A stretch of 64,000 bases of DNA from Methanosphaerula subterraneus (lineage in GTDB: Archaea; Halobacteriota; Methanomicrobia; Methanomicrobiales; Methanospirillaceae): assembly GCF_052055875.1 (NCBI RefSeq), contig NZ_CP170508.1, forward strand, positions 2,170,001 through 2,234,000, in the 5' to 3' direction. Numbering within the stretch: position 1 is the first letter of the stretch; every line of letters starts with the position of its first letter. The translations under genes and the position numbers were made by a program. Below are positions 25,781 through 34,590 of the stretch, piece after piece. The notes under the pieces are model-generated. The model had not been told where the DNA came from and did not search any database. It saw nothing but the letters and a program-made list of their open reading frames with translations.

Positions 25781-26556
25781 CGCCCCCGCCCGACCTTTCC
25801 TTCATGGGCCGCCTGCTCCCAGCCTGCGATCCCCTGCAGCGCCACCGTGTACATCTCCTGTCCGATCTGTTCGATGATCATCGCCCGCAGATCCCCGGTC
25901 ACCAGCTCCCGGTACCGCCCCAGGGCGAGGGCGAACTCCTGGTCGAGGTTCTCGTACCCGGTCACCTCCCACCCGTGCCGGGCGAGCAGGGCGTCGTATC
26001 TCCCGGGGGTCTCGAGGGTGGGGAAGAGCATGAACGAGAGCAGTGCCTCCCGCTCGCCATCCGTCATCCTCCCCGTCTCGACCCAGTCGGTGAAGGCCAG
26101 TATCCCGCCGGGCTTCGCCACCCGGCCGGCCTCGCTGATCAACCGCTCCCGGTCGGTCACATAGCACCAGGCGTCCTGGCCCCAGACGATGTCGAACGTC
26201 GATCCCCGGAACGGCAGGTCCAGGGCGTTCCCAAGCCGGAAGGAGACCCGGTCGACGAGGCCGGCCTTCTCGGTCCTCCTCTCCGCCTCTCTGACCATGG
26301 CCGCCGTCGCGTCCACCCCGATGACCCGGCACCCGTACCCGGCCGCAAGGTGGCGGGCCGGCCCCCCGAGGGCGCTGCAGATGTCGAGGAGGTGATCGCC
26401 GGCCTTGACTCCTGCCAGGGCTGCCAGCCGGTCGGTCTCCCCGGCACCGCCGACATGGATCTCCTCCCCCATCAGCAGTTCCCAGAGTGCACCGATGGGG
26501 CCGGCATACGCCTCACTGATGTCGGCGATGCTCAGATCGAGTGCTCTCCCTGTCAT
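25753..26556 (-). CDS. Class I SAM-dependent methyltransferase (operon with radical SAM)
   Basis: 267 residues. MGEEIHVGG near residue 30 precedes motif I (LLDICSALGGPARHLA) and VIGVDATAAMV, and IVWGQDAWCYVTDRERLI is motif IV/post-II. The layout resembles small-molecule methyltransferases of the sarcosine/dimethylglycine, phosphoethanolamine or tocopherol type, not rRNA or protein methylases. Its ATG shares bases with the stop of the radical SAM gene (TGATG), so translation is coupled. It probably modifies the same product as the radical SAM enzyme and the two transferases. Substrate unknown. Confidence 0.88.
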   Translation of the reverse strand: MTGRALDLSIADISEAYAGPIGALWELLMGEEIHVGGAGETDRLAALAGVKAGDHLLDICSALGGPARHLAAGYGCRVIGVDATAAMVREAERRTEKAGLVDRVSFRLGNALDLPFRGSTFDIVWGQDAWCYVTDRERLISEAGRVAKPGGILAFTDWVETGRMTDGEREALLSFMLFPTLETPGRYDALLARHGWEVTGYENLDQEFALALGRYRELVTGDLRAMIIEQIGQEMYTVALQGIAGWEQAAHEGKVGRGRWIARKAGP

Positions 26557-27653
26557 CAGACCAGGTCCTCCATCCCCGGACAGTTCGGGTCGTCGGCCAT
26601 CAGGTCACCGGTGGTGAAGTAGGCCGTCGCCCGGCACCCCCAGCAGACCTGGTGGTTCCTGCAGGTGCTGCAGCGCCGGGTATCGCTCTCGTTCCTGAGG
26701 GGAAGGAAGAGGAGATCGCTCTGGTGACTGTTGATGATCTCCTCAAGCGGCCGGTCGTTCACATTTCCATATCCCTGCCTGATCACCGAGCACGGGGTCA
26801 CCTCACCCTCTACGGTGACACAGACCATTCCGCCGCAGTAGTATTTGTTCACATCCATCGTGCTCATCGAGAGGTCAGAGCCGGGGTAGTCGACCTGGTC
26901 GCGCAGCCTGACGGCTTGCCCGACCTCCTCCCGGGCCGGGACCCATTCGGGATGCTCTCTGCCAAGACCGGTCATGCAGATCTGCGTCAGACAGGTCCGT
27001 ATCCCCTTCGCCGAGAAGAACCGGATGGTCGCTTCCAGGTCCTCCCCGGCGAGCGGGCTGGTGAAGGTGATGCAGTTGATCATCTGCTCTGGCCTCTTGC
27101 CGGCCGCGAGCAGGTTCTCAACGCCGTCGAGGATCGCCTGGATCTTTGGCCCCGGGTCCCCGGTGTGGAGCGTCCCGTAGATCGCTCTGTTCAGACTGTC
27201 GAGGTGGACACTGACGAACCCGCCAGAGGTCATGGCCGCCACCTCCCTGGCCGTCTCCGGATCGGCCAGCGGGATCCCGCTTGTCCAGATGTTGTTGACG
27301 AGCCCGTTTTCCTCTGCCACCCCTGCCAGGGCAGCCCAGTCCTCTCTGAGCAGCGGGTCGCCACCGAGCCAGTCGATCGCCCGGACACCGATCCCGGCCG
27401 CCCCGGCGATCACCCGTCTGATCGATCTTGCGGAGAGTTCGGTCGACGGGGCATCCGCCCCTGCCGCGTAACAGTACCGACAGCCCTGCGTACAGGCGAG
27501 GCACGACTCGATCTGGATTGAGTAGACGAGGTTCTTCTCATAGTACCGGACCACCTCCTGATGATCCGGGTGCAGACACCCGCCGGCAGCGACGGTCCCT
27601 GTACAGGCGCCGGCGGGACGGTCCTCTGATGCGTGATGGGAGTTCATGGACAT
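26556..27653 (-). CDS. Radical SAM/SPASM domain protein
   Basis: About 365 residues. The SAM cluster motif is CTQGCRYCY (CX3CX2C) near residue 60, followed by WLGGDPLL (the GGEP-like SAM-ribose motif) and the barrel strands. The C-terminal SPASM region has Cys in YYCGGMVCVTVEGEVTPCSVI and the final CSTCRNHQVCWGCRA for auxiliary Fe-S clusters. SPASM enzymes modify peptides or small molecules. It starts at 27653 with TGATG coupling to the membrane protein gene, and stops with TGATG coupling to the methyltransferase. This is not the ArsS/DUF3641 type usually paired with transferases 1 and 2, so the product may differ from arsenosugars. Confidence 0.9.
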   Translation of the reverse strand: MSMNSHHASEDRPAGACTGTVAAGGCLHPDHQEVVRYYEKNLVYSIQIESCLACTQGCRYCYAAGADAPSTELSARSIRRVIAGAAGIGVRAIDWLGGDPLLREDWAALAGVAEENGLVNNIWTSGIPLADPETAREVAAMTSGGFVSVHLDSLNRAIYGTLHTGDPGPKIQAILDGVENLLAAGKRPEQMINCITFTSPLAGEDLEATIRFFSAKGIRTCLTQICMTGLGREHPEWVPAREEVGQAVRLRDQVDYPGSDLSMSTMDVNKYYCGGMVCVTVEGEVTPCSVIRQGYGNVNDRPLEEIINSHQSDLLFLPLRNESDTRRCSTCRNHQVCWGCRATAYFTTGDLMADDPNCPGMEDLV

Positions 27654-28309
27654 CACGATCCGAGGATCCCGATCGAGGCGAGCGGGATGAGGAGCATCAG
27701 CACAGACCAGAAGAACCCTGCTCGCTGAATGCTGAACCTTCCGACGTTCTTCGCATACTGTTCGATGATCGCGATTCCCACCAGCACCAGCAGCATCGCA
27801 TTGAAGATCGTGGTCGAGTACTCGTGTTCGATGGGGAGATACTGGAGGTACGGGACGCCGTTCACCCACCTGGACAGGAAGAAGATGAAGGGCATGTGGG
27901 CGATGCCGAGGGCGGAGAGGAGGGGCAGATGGGTCTTCAACCAGAACCCTGCCCGTGGCCCGGGGACGATCAGCGGTCCCTTCTTCCACCATTCGATCGT
28001 TGCAGCTCCGACGACCAGGACGAGGAGGACCCCTTCGATCGCGGTCGCGGTCATCCCCGACCAGAACGCGAGCTCCGTCGGAATGGTGATGAACGAGGCG
28101 ATGACCGCCCCGGTTCCGGTCAGGACCGATGGACGCAGGGAGGCGATGCCGACCGTGATAAAGATCAGTGCGAACGCAAAGTTGTGTGCCCACCGGGGTT
28201 CGGCCAGGTACAGCGGGAGGGCAGGCCCCAGCCAGAACCCCAACCAGGCCGCTCCCAGCAGGAGGATGCCGGTCCCGGTGATCATCCATCGTCGAAACTC
28301 GAATGTCAT
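27653..28309 (-). CDS. Polytopic membrane protein, first gene of the radical SAM operon
   Basis: 218 residues with about seven hydrophobic helices. There are charged loops between them, for example KKGPLIVPGPRAGFWLKTHLP, and HEYSTTIFN in a late loop. I do not recognise the family. The gene begins 20-30 nt after an AT-rich element shared with the divergent transferase 2 gene, and its stop overlaps the radical SAM start (TGATG). It may transport or anchor the pathway product or a precursor. Confidence 0.75.
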   Translation of the reverse strand: MTFEFRRWMITGTGILLLGAAWLGFWLGPALPLYLAEPRWAHNFAFALIFITVGIASLRPSVLTGTGAVIASFITIPTELAFWSGMTATAIEGVLLVLVVGAATIEWWKKGPLIVPGPRAGFWLKTHLPLLSALGIAHMPFIFFLSRWVNGVPYLQYLPIEHEYSTTIFNAMLLVLVGIAIIEQYAKNVGRFSIQRAGFFWSVLMLLIPLASIGILGS

Positions 28310-28330
28310 TACGCGGAGAGTGGCAGATCA

Positions 28331-28346
28331 GGGATAAATACCTTGG
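28331..28346. promoter_or_regulatory. Shared TATA element between two divergent pathway genes
   Basis: GGGATAAATACC and its complement GGTATTTATCCC place a TATA-like box about 30 nt before the membrane protein start (28309, minus) and about 45 nt before the transferase 2 start (28383, plus). One element may serve both directions in this 73-bp gap. Confidence 0.45.
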
Positions 28347-28382
28347 GCTCTCTGATTGATTCGGTTTCAGGCAGGACCATCG

Positions 28383-29078
28383 ATGCCCCTCATCTCGATC
28401 ATCACCCCGGTATTGAATGAAGAGCGGATGGTTCGGACGTTCTTCGACCACCTGGCCGGCCAGGACGGAGACTTCGAGGTGATCGTCGTCGACGGGGGGA
28501 GTACAGACGATACTCGTGTCATTCTGAATGCGTGTACACATGGCTTTCCTGCGCCGGTGACGATACTCCAGGCGTCCCGGGGGCGGAGCATTCAGATGAA
28601 CGCCGGCGCTGCCGCGGCACAGGGGACGATCCTCCTCTTTCTTCATGTCGACTGCGTGATCCCACCGGACTCGCTGGCGGCGATCGAGCAGGCCTGCGCC
28701 CATCCCGGGATCGTCGGCGGGGCGTTCCTGCAGAGTTTCGCCGGGTTGGAGGGGCCGGAGGCGGTCGGCCGTCAGCCGGTGAACCTGCTCGCAGGTCGTC
28801 TTCAGACCTTCTTTGGGGACTTTGGGATCTTTGTCGACCGGGAGGTCTTTGTCCGGGCCGGCGGGTTCCCACTGGTCCCCTACTGTGAGGATATCGAGCT
28901 CTGCCGGGCGGTCAGACCCCTGGGAAGACTCGTCCAGATCGACCGGGTGATCCAGAGTTCCCCCCGGCGGTTCGAGCGGTTTGGGGGGTCGAGACTGGCT
29001 GCTGTGTACCTGCTCGCACTCGGGCTGAACCTGCTCGGAGTCCGGCCCATCTCTCTGAAGCGGTTCATCATCGATTGA
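28383..29078 (+). CDS. rSAM/selenodomain-associated transferase 2 (TIGR04283), glycosyltransferase family 2 type
   Basis: 231 residues. MPLISIITPVLNEERMV, VIVVDGGSTDDTR (first DxD-like region), ASRGRSIQMNAGAAAAQGTILLFLHVDCVIP (second DxD region, HVD) and the C-terminal YCEDIELCRAVRPLGR are the hallmarks of this GT-A family. In other genomes it is paired with transferase 1 and radical SAM proteins, in some cases for arsenosugar assembly. It is divergent from the operon that holds transferase 1, with a shared promoter region, so it belongs to the same pathway. The ATG at 28383 fits the family start. Confidence 0.9.
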   Translation: MPLISIITPVLNEERMVRTFFDHLAGQDGDFEVIVVDGGSTDDTRVILNACTHGFPAPVTILQASRGRSIQMNAGAAAAQGTILLFLHVDCVIPPDSLAAIEQACAHPGIVGGAFLQSFAGLEGPEAVGRQPVNLLAGRLQTFFGDFGIFVDREVFVRAGGFPLVPYCEDIELCRAVRPLGRLVQIDRVIQSSPRRFERFGGSRLAAVYLLALGLNLLGVRPISLKRFIID

Positions 29079-29171
29079 AAGCACCTGAGGATCTTCGACG
29101 ACCGTCCGGTCCTGGACCAGTCCCTCCTCATCACCCCCTGCAGCCCATCTCCCCATCCCTCTTCTTCATAT

Positions 29172-29191
29172 AAGAACGAATAAATACGCCC
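29172..29191 (+). promoter_or_regulatory. Promoter of DUF998 copy 2
   Basis: Same 20 bases as at 21769-21788, including the TATA-like GAATAAATAC, centred about 31 nt before the ATG at 29211. Its conservation marks the left part of the duplicated block. Confidence 0.5.
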
Positions 29192-29210
29192 AAAGCCCCT
29201 TCTGGATCAT

Positions 29211-29839
29211 ATGGCTGATCTCGATGGATTCTCCTCTCTCCGCAGTACCTTGCCATTGCCGGCTCGCTTCTGCTGATCGGCGGCATGGTGGCCTTCCTTG
29301 GCATCATCACCGCCGAAGCCCTCTATCCCGGGTACAGCACGTCGCAGAACCAGATCAGTGACCTGGGTGGCACGGAACCGCCGGAGAGCATCATCCTTGA
29401 GCCTTCAGCCACCATCTTCAACGTCGCGATGACATTGCTCGGGCTGCTGACCATCGGGGCTTCCCTGAGCCTTCACCGGGCCCTGGAGGACCGGGTCGTC
29501 ACGATCCCGCTCGCCCTCCTCGACATCGGTGTCCTGGGTGTCGGGATCTTCAACGGGAGTTACGGCACGGTCCACGCACTCTTCGCCCTGCTCACCTTCG
29601 TCGCCGGTGGTATATCGGCTATCGCCGCCTCCTGGGTGGAACGGTCGCCGCTCTGTTATATCTCGGTGATCCTGGGTGCGGTCGCCCTGGCCAACCTCGT
29701 CGCCTTCTACGTCCTCGGGATGTCGAGCCCGATGGCCGCCTTGGGTATCGGCGGAGTGGAACGGTGGGTGGCCTACCCGGTCCTGCTCTGGGTGATCATC
29801 TTCGGCGGCTACCTGCTCGGGCGGTCACACCCGGCGTGA
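29211..29839 (+). pseudogene. DUF998 family membrane protein, copy 2, early frameshift
   Basis: Alignment with copy 1 shows the original ATG at 29211 and MADLDG conserved. One base is then missing near 29240-29242, so the frame shifts after about ten codons. The rest reads cleanly from an in-frame ATG at 29285 as 184 residues (MVAFLGIITAEALYPGYSTSQNQISDLGG onward), keeping most membrane helices and the DUF998 signature. If 29285 is used as a start, the protein lacks only its first helix; otherwise it is a recent pseudogene or a sequencing error. The absence of further damage favours recent change or continued use. Confidence 0.75.
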
Positions 29840-29962
29840 CGACGGCAGCGCCGGGGTTCAGACCCGGTCCTGACCTCCCTATCAGAAGGAATTTTACGTT
29901 TTAATACCAAAAAGAACCCATCAGGGTCAGGGTTCAATCAGTACCCATCAGGAACGGACAGC

Positions 29963-30463
29963 ATGACAGAGCACCCATACCAGTTTACCCCGATCACCGT
30001 ATCGGACGGGGAAGCGCTGATCGAGATCTTCAACCATTATATCGAGGAGAGCGAAGCGGCCTTCCTGGAAGACCCCGTCTCCCCGGTATTCTTCGAAAAA
30101 TTACTCCCCTATCTGAAGATATACCCGTCGGTTGCCGTCAGGGACGGTCAGGACGCCCTGGTCGGGTTCGGGATGCTCCGGCCGCACAATCAGATGCCGG
30201 CGTTTCGGCACACTGCCGAGATCACCTACTTTATCAGGCCCGACCTGACCGGCCAGGGGATCGGTACCAGCATGCTGCAGCACCTGGAGGAGCAGGGGAA
30301 GGGAGCCGGAATCCGGAACATCCTTGCCTGCATCTCCTCAAGGAATGAGGGGAGTATCAGGTTCCATACCCGATCCGGGTTCACCGAGTGCGGACGGTTC
30401 AAAAATACCGGCAGAAAGAAGGGCAGGTTCTTTGATACTGTCTGGATGCAGAAGGAGATCTGA
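29963..30463 (+). CDS. PAT-like GNAT N-acetyltransferase, copy 2
   Basis: 166 residues, a close paralogue of the protein at 22529. Both share AAFLEDPVSP, YLKIYPSVAVRD, MLRPHNQMPAFRHTAEIT, NILACISS and DTVWMQKEI. Motif A here is YFIRPDLTGQGIGTSML. The most divergent parts are the N terminus and residues 75-100. It probably acetylates a small amine; divergence from copy 1 may reflect a different substrate. A TTTTAATACC stretch upstream could be the promoter. It follows DUF998 copy 2 and precedes a kinase, as in the first block. Confidence 0.9.
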   Translation: MTEHPYQFTPITVSDGEALIEIFNHYIEESEAAFLEDPVSPVFFEKLLPYLKIYPSVAVRDGQDALVGFGMLRPHNQMPAFRHTAEITYFIRPDLTGQGIGTSMLQHLEEQGKGAGIRNILACISSRNEGSIRFHTRSGFTECGRFKNTGRKKGRFFDTVWMQKEI

Positions 30464-30593
30464 TCTGAGGTATGTCTGATCATCGTCCCGCCCGCCTGTC
30501 GTATCGATCGGGTGGTGAACCGCCGGCCGGAATCAGCATCTGTCATTATATCAACCACCCCCTCATGTTCAAGAAGAACTGACCCTCACCATC

Positions 30594-32666
30594 ATGATCT
30601 ACACCCCTCTCATCTGGCCGATCCTCATTGCGGCCTCGATCAACATCATGATCGCCATATACTGCCACAACCACCGTGAGGTCCCGGCAGCGCGACCCCT
30701 GGAGATGATGATGTGGATCAGTGCCTGCTGGGGGATCGATTACGCGCTCGAACTCTCGACCGAGACACTCTTCCTCAAGATTGTGCTGATGCAGGTCCGC
30801 TTCCTCTTCGTCCCGTTCCTCACCTACTTCGAACTCTCGTTCGTGCTCCACTATCTGAAGAGAGCGGATCTGATCGCAGGATGGCGGCGGGGTCTGCTGT
30901 TGATCGTCCCCAGTCTCACCGTGGCCCTGGCCCTGACCACCCAGTACCACACCCTCTTCCGGTCAGATTTTTATCTTGACCAGACAGGGCCGTTACCGAT
31001 CCTGTTCTTTTCGAACGGCATCGGCTTCCAGGTCTATCTGGCCTTCTGTTATGCTCTGGTGCTCATCTCGCTGACACTGCTGCTCGTCGTCCGGCCCGAG
31101 ACCCATACCTTCTACCGGCGGCAGCGTCTCCTCCTCCTCGTCGGTCTCCTCTTCCCCACCATCTTCGATCTCCTCTTCAATCTGGGTCTCTCCCCGATCA
31201 GGGGTCTCGCCATGGCATCGCTTGCGATGGTGGGGTCGGGGCTGATCCTCTCCTATGCCCTCTTCCGGTACGGGCTCCTGGAGATCGCCCCGGTCGCACG
31301 CAGCATGGTCATCGAGGAGATGCGGTCGCCGATGCTGGTCATCGATCCGCAGGGTGTTCTGGTTGATATGAACCGGGCGGCGGTGCATCTCCTTGGTGTC
31401 CGGCCGGATCAGGCTGTCGGCAAGCCCCTGGCCGTTCTGCTCGCCCGGTATCCCTCCCTCCTCGCCATCTCCGGGGATCCGGCACGGGAAGAAGTCCGGG
31501 AGGTCGAGGTCGAAGGGCCGGCTGGTCCCCAGGTCTTCGACGTCACCGTCGAGCACTTCCTCTCCGAACCCGGCACCCCCCTCGGCACCCTGGTGCTCCT
31601 GCAGGAGGTCACCGAACGGAAGCGGGCAGAAGAAGCCCTCCGCGGGAGTGAAGAGCGTTATCGGAACCTCGCCGACAGCCTTCCCGATTATGTACTCGTC
31701 CACCGCGACGGGATCATCCTGTATGCGAACAGGACGACCGTCGAGATGACCGGGGTTGCCCCGCAGAGCCTTGTCGGCCGGCACCTTACCGACTTCGTCG
31801 CCCCCGAGAGCAGGGACCTGGTACTGGATAATATTCATAGGCGGGTGCTACGGGAGATCATACCGACTTACGAGGCGGTGCTCCTGACCGGGACGGGTGA
31901 AAAGAAGACGGTGATCATCAACGCCACGATCATCTCGTTCATGGGGGAGCCGGCCTTCTTGGTCGTTGTCACCGACATCTCTGATCGAAAGAGGGCGGAG
32001 GAGGCCCTCCTGGTTGTGAATACCAAGTTGAACCTCCTCTCGAGCATCACCCGGCACGACATCACCAACCAGCTGATGGCCCTCAAGGGCTACCTCGAAC
32101 TGAGCCAGGAGTCTCTCGATGAGCCGGCGCAGCTGGAGGACTACCTGGTCAGGGAGATACGGATCGCCGATACGATCGAGCGGCAGATCCGGTTCACCCG
32201 TGACTATGACGACCTGGGTGTGAGTTCTCCATCATGGCAGAACCTCAGTGGTATCATACACGACGCGGTGACCTCTCTCCCGATGCGGAACGTCAGTGTC
32301 GGGATCGACCGCGATGATGGGGAAGTCTTCGCCGACCCGCTCTTTGAGAAGGTCTTCTACAACCTGATCGACAACGCCCTCCGGTATGGCGGGGACCGGA
32401 TGAAGACGATCAGGGTCTCCTGTGAGGAGACCGGGAATGGTCTTCTGATCGTCTTCGAGGATGACGGGGAAGGGATCCCGGAGGCAGGGAAGGAGCATCT
32501 CTTCACCAAGGGGTATGGGCAGAACACCGGCCTTGGTCTCTTCCTCTCCCGCGAGATCCTCTCGATCACAGGGATCACCATCACCGAGACCGGGACCCCC
32601 GGCTCCGGTGCACGGTTTGAGATCAGGGTGCCACAAGGGGCATACCGGTTCACCGGGGAACAGTAG
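30594..32666 (+). CDS. 7TM-PAS-PAS sensor histidine kinase
   Basis: 690 residues. The N-terminal ~225 residues form a seven-helix membrane domain of the histidine kinase 7TM type. PAS 1 is at about 235-345 and PAS 2 at about 350-465 (each ending ERKRAEEAL or DRKRAEEAL). The HisKA-like helix has H488 in SSITRHDITNQL. The HATPase at about 580-690 has FYNLIDNALRYGG, EDDGEGIP and GLGLFLSREIL. It looks complete, in contrast to the related proteins at 23177 and 44982. It probably senses a membrane or small-molecule signal; no response regulator is adjacent, but free receiver proteins occur in the window. Confidence 0.93.
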   Translation: MIYTPLIWPILIAASINIMIAIYCHNHREVPAARPLEMMMWISACWGIDYALELSTETLFLKIVLMQVRFLFVPFLTYFELSFVLHYLKRADLIAGWRRGLLLIVPSLTVALALTTQYHTLFRSDFYLDQTGPLPILFFSNGIGFQVYLAFCYALVLISLTLLLVVRPETHTFYRRQRLLLLVGLLFPTIFDLLFNLGLSPIRGLAMASLAMVGSGLILSYALFRYGLLEIAPVARSMVIEEMRSPMLVIDPQGVLVDMNRAAVHLLGVRPDQAVGKPLAVLLARYPSLLAISGDPAREEVREVEVEGPAGPQVFDVTVEHFLSEPGTPLGTLVLLQEVTERKRAEEALRGSEERYRNLADSLPDYVLVHRDGIILYANRTTVEMTGVAPQSLVGRHLTDFVAPESRDLVLDNIHRRVLREIIPTYEAVLLTGTGEKKTVIINATIISFMGEPAFLVVVTDISDRKRAEEALLVVNTKLNLLSSITRHDITNQLMALKGYLELSQESLDEPAQLEDYLVREIRIADTIERQIRFTRDYDDLGVSSPSWQNLSGIIHDAVTSLPMRNVSVGIDRDDGEVFADPLFEKVFYNLIDNALRYGGDRMKTIRVSCEETGNGLLIVFEDDGEGIPEAGKEHLFTKGYGQNTGLGLFLSREILSITGITITETGTPGSGARFEIRVPQGAYRFTGEQ

Positions 32667-32913
32667 CGCACCCCTTCATCTTCGCTGATCACGGATGGAC
32701 ACCTGTCCATGGAGGAGTTCAAAATTTGATGGTGTGCGTGCTGCCGCCGCCCTCCCTTTCTACCTCTTCAGCCCCGGGAGACAGAGGTGGGGCTATAAGG
32801 GGGTATGGAGACGAGATCATCGGTTCACGCCAGGAAGAATCCGGGGTACTCATGGGCCGGATTGTGATTGAACAGTCAAAAACTTCTTATTCGTGCAATG
32901 AAGTAATTTTGTA

Positions 32914-34128
32914 ATGACAAAGGTGCCGGAGTCCGGGGATAAGATCGATAATTCAGAAGGGTGTGACGATAGTCTCCTCCATATCGACCAGGAGAGGAAG
33001 GACCTGTTGCAGAGCCTGGCAGGGGAGCATGGGACCCCGATCTTTGTCATCGATCATGAGAAGATCCGGCAGAACTACCGGGAGTTCAAGGAGCACCTGC
33101 CCGATGTCCAGGTGTACTACGCGGTCAAGGCCAACTCGAACCCCGAGATCGTGAAGACGCTCTTTGACATGGGGTGCAGTTTTGATGTCGCATCCATGCC
33201 GGAGTTCATGGTCGTCTACGAGAACATTAAGGACTTTCCAGAGAAAGAACGGCAGGAATGGATCTGGGACAAGATCATCTATGCCAATACCATCAAGCCG
33301 ATCGAGACCATCCAGGCCCTCAATCAGTACAAGCCGCTCGTCACGTTCGATAACCAGGAAGAACTGAAGAAGATCCGGACCTATGCCCCTCATGCAGGGC
33401 TGGTACTCCGGATCCGGGTCCCCAATACCGGGTCGATGGTCGAGCTCTCCTCCAAGTTCGGGGCTGAACCGGGCGAGGCCGTCGACCTGATCGCCGAGGG
33501 GTTTGAGATGGGCCTGGTCACCGAGGGGCTCAGCTTCCATGTCGGCAGCCAGTGCACCAACTTCGATAACTATGTCCAGGCCCTGGAACTCTCGGCCAAT
33601 ATCATCGAGGAGGTCGAGACCAGGACCGGCCAGAAGATTCGGATCCTCGACATCGGCGGTGGTTTTCCGGTGCGGTACCATCCTGAGGTAAAATCCTTCA
33701 ACGTCCTCGCCAGGAGGCTGAACACCGAGATCGAGCGGCTCTTCCCTTCGGACATACAGATCCTGGCAGAGCCGGGCAGGTTCCTGGTGGCCAATGCCTG
33801 CACGCTCGTCTCCAAGGTGATCGGGAAGGCATTCCGCGACGGAAAGCCCAGTTATTACATCAATGACGGGGTCTACCACACCTACTCCGGGCAGGTCTTC
33901 GACCATAACACCTACCCGGTGCTGGCCTTTCAGGAAGGAGACACCCAGATCTCAGCGGTCTTCGGACCGACCTGCGATGCGTTCGACACGATCACGCTCA
34001 GCGCCGAGCTGCCTGACCTCGAGATCAACGACCTGGTCTATTCAGAGAATATCGGTGCCTACTCGATCGCCTCGTCCACCTACTTCAACGGCTTCCCGCC
34101 GGCGACGGTGATCCATATCAACCTCTGA
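32914..34128 (+). CDS. PLP-dependent Orn/DAP/Arg decarboxylase family 2, ornithine decarboxylase-like
   Basis: 404 residues of the alanine-racemase-fold decarboxylases. The PLP lysine is K72 in YYAVKANSNP; SFHVGSQ, ILDIGGGFP and AEPGRFLVA follow. C354-D355 in FGPTCDAFD and SENIGAYSIASSTYFNGF complete the dimer active site. The GPTCD sequence and the length match eukaryotic-type ornithine or lysine/ornithine decarboxylases more than diaminopimelate decarboxylase, so a role in polyamine synthesis is likely. The ATG at 32914 has no ribosome motif and follows an AT-rich promoter-like stretch, suggesting a leaderless message. Confidence 0.9.
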   Translation: MTKVPESGDKIDNSEGCDDSLLHIDQERKDLLQSLAGEHGTPIFVIDHEKIRQNYREFKEHLPDVQVYYAVKANSNPEIVKTLFDMGCSFDVASMPEFMVVYENIKDFPEKERQEWIWDKIIYANTIKPIETIQALNQYKPLVTFDNQEELKKIRTYAPHAGLVLRIRVPNTGSMVELSSKFGAEPGEAVDLIAEGFEMGLVTEGLSFHVGSQCTNFDNYVQALELSANIIEEVETRTGQKIRILDIGGGFPVRYHPEVKSFNVLARRLNTEIERLFPSDIQILAEPGRFLVANACTLVSKVIGKAFRDGKPSYYINDGVYHTYSGQVFDHNTYPVLAFQEGDTQISAVFGPTCDAFDTITLSAELPDLEINDLVYSENIGAYSIASSTYFNGFPPATVIHINL

Positions 34129-34146
34129 TCCCGGAAGGTTTCAGAC

Positions 34147-34153
34147 AAAAAAA
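34147..34153 (-). terminator. T7 tract after the ABM monooxygenase gene
   Basis: AAAAAAA on the plus strand is a T7 tract on the minus strand, 35 nt past the stop of the ABM gene at 34188; a likely archaeal terminator in the gap between two convergent genes. Confidence 0.45.
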
Positions 34154-34187
34154 GAGGGCCGGGGCCCATACCCGGAGGATCGTCCCT

Positions 34188-34496
34188 TCACGCAATCTTT
34201 TTGAGACGGTGGATCCGGGTCTCTTCGAGCAGGTCTTCGGTCGCCTGCTGAAAGGCATTCATATGCCCGGAACCCAGGTGTCTCTTCAACAGTTCCTCGT
34301 TCTCCCAGGTCTCGACGAACCAGAAGAGGCTGGGATCCTCACTGTCCAGGAACAGGTCGTAGGCGATGCACCCCTCGTCCAGACGTCGCGTCGATTCGAT
34401 GAGTCTCTCCATCTCCTGCTGCACCTTCCCGACCATGTCGGGCCGGACCTTCATCCGGGCGATCACTGAATAGTGTGACATCTTCTGACTTCGCAT
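34188..34496 (-). CDS. ABM-domain (antibiotic biosynthesis monooxygenase/YgiN-like) protein
   Basis: 102 residues. SVIARMKVRPDMVGKVQQEMERLIESTRR, GCIAYDLFLDSEDPSLFWFVETWENEELLKRHL follow the dimeric ABM alpha-beta barrel pattern of quinol or small-aromatic monooxygenases and related stress proteins. No cofactor is needed in this family. The start at 34496 is preferred because AGGTGA lies 5 nt upstream. A later ATG at 34481 matches the family start equally well but lacks such a motif. Confidence 0.85.
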   Translation of the reverse strand: MRSQKMSHYSVIARMKVRPDMVGKVQQEMERLIESTRRLDEGCIAYDLFLDSEDPSLFWFVETWENEELLKRHLGSGHMNAFQQATEDLLEETRIHRLKKIA

Positions 34497-34590
34497 GCTC
34501 TTCACCTATCACAGATGTACACTGCGGATGATAAAGACCATGGACCGGCAGCACCTGCCGGCCCTGTCCGGGTCCGGATGGAACCCCGGG

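Noticed and set aside
26556..29156. One 866-codon minus-strand frame spanning the radical SAM gene and beyond
   Set aside because: Only the C-terminal 365 residues resemble a protein family. The rest runs antisense to transferase 2 and out of frame through the membrane protein gene, and its composition is unlike a real protein.
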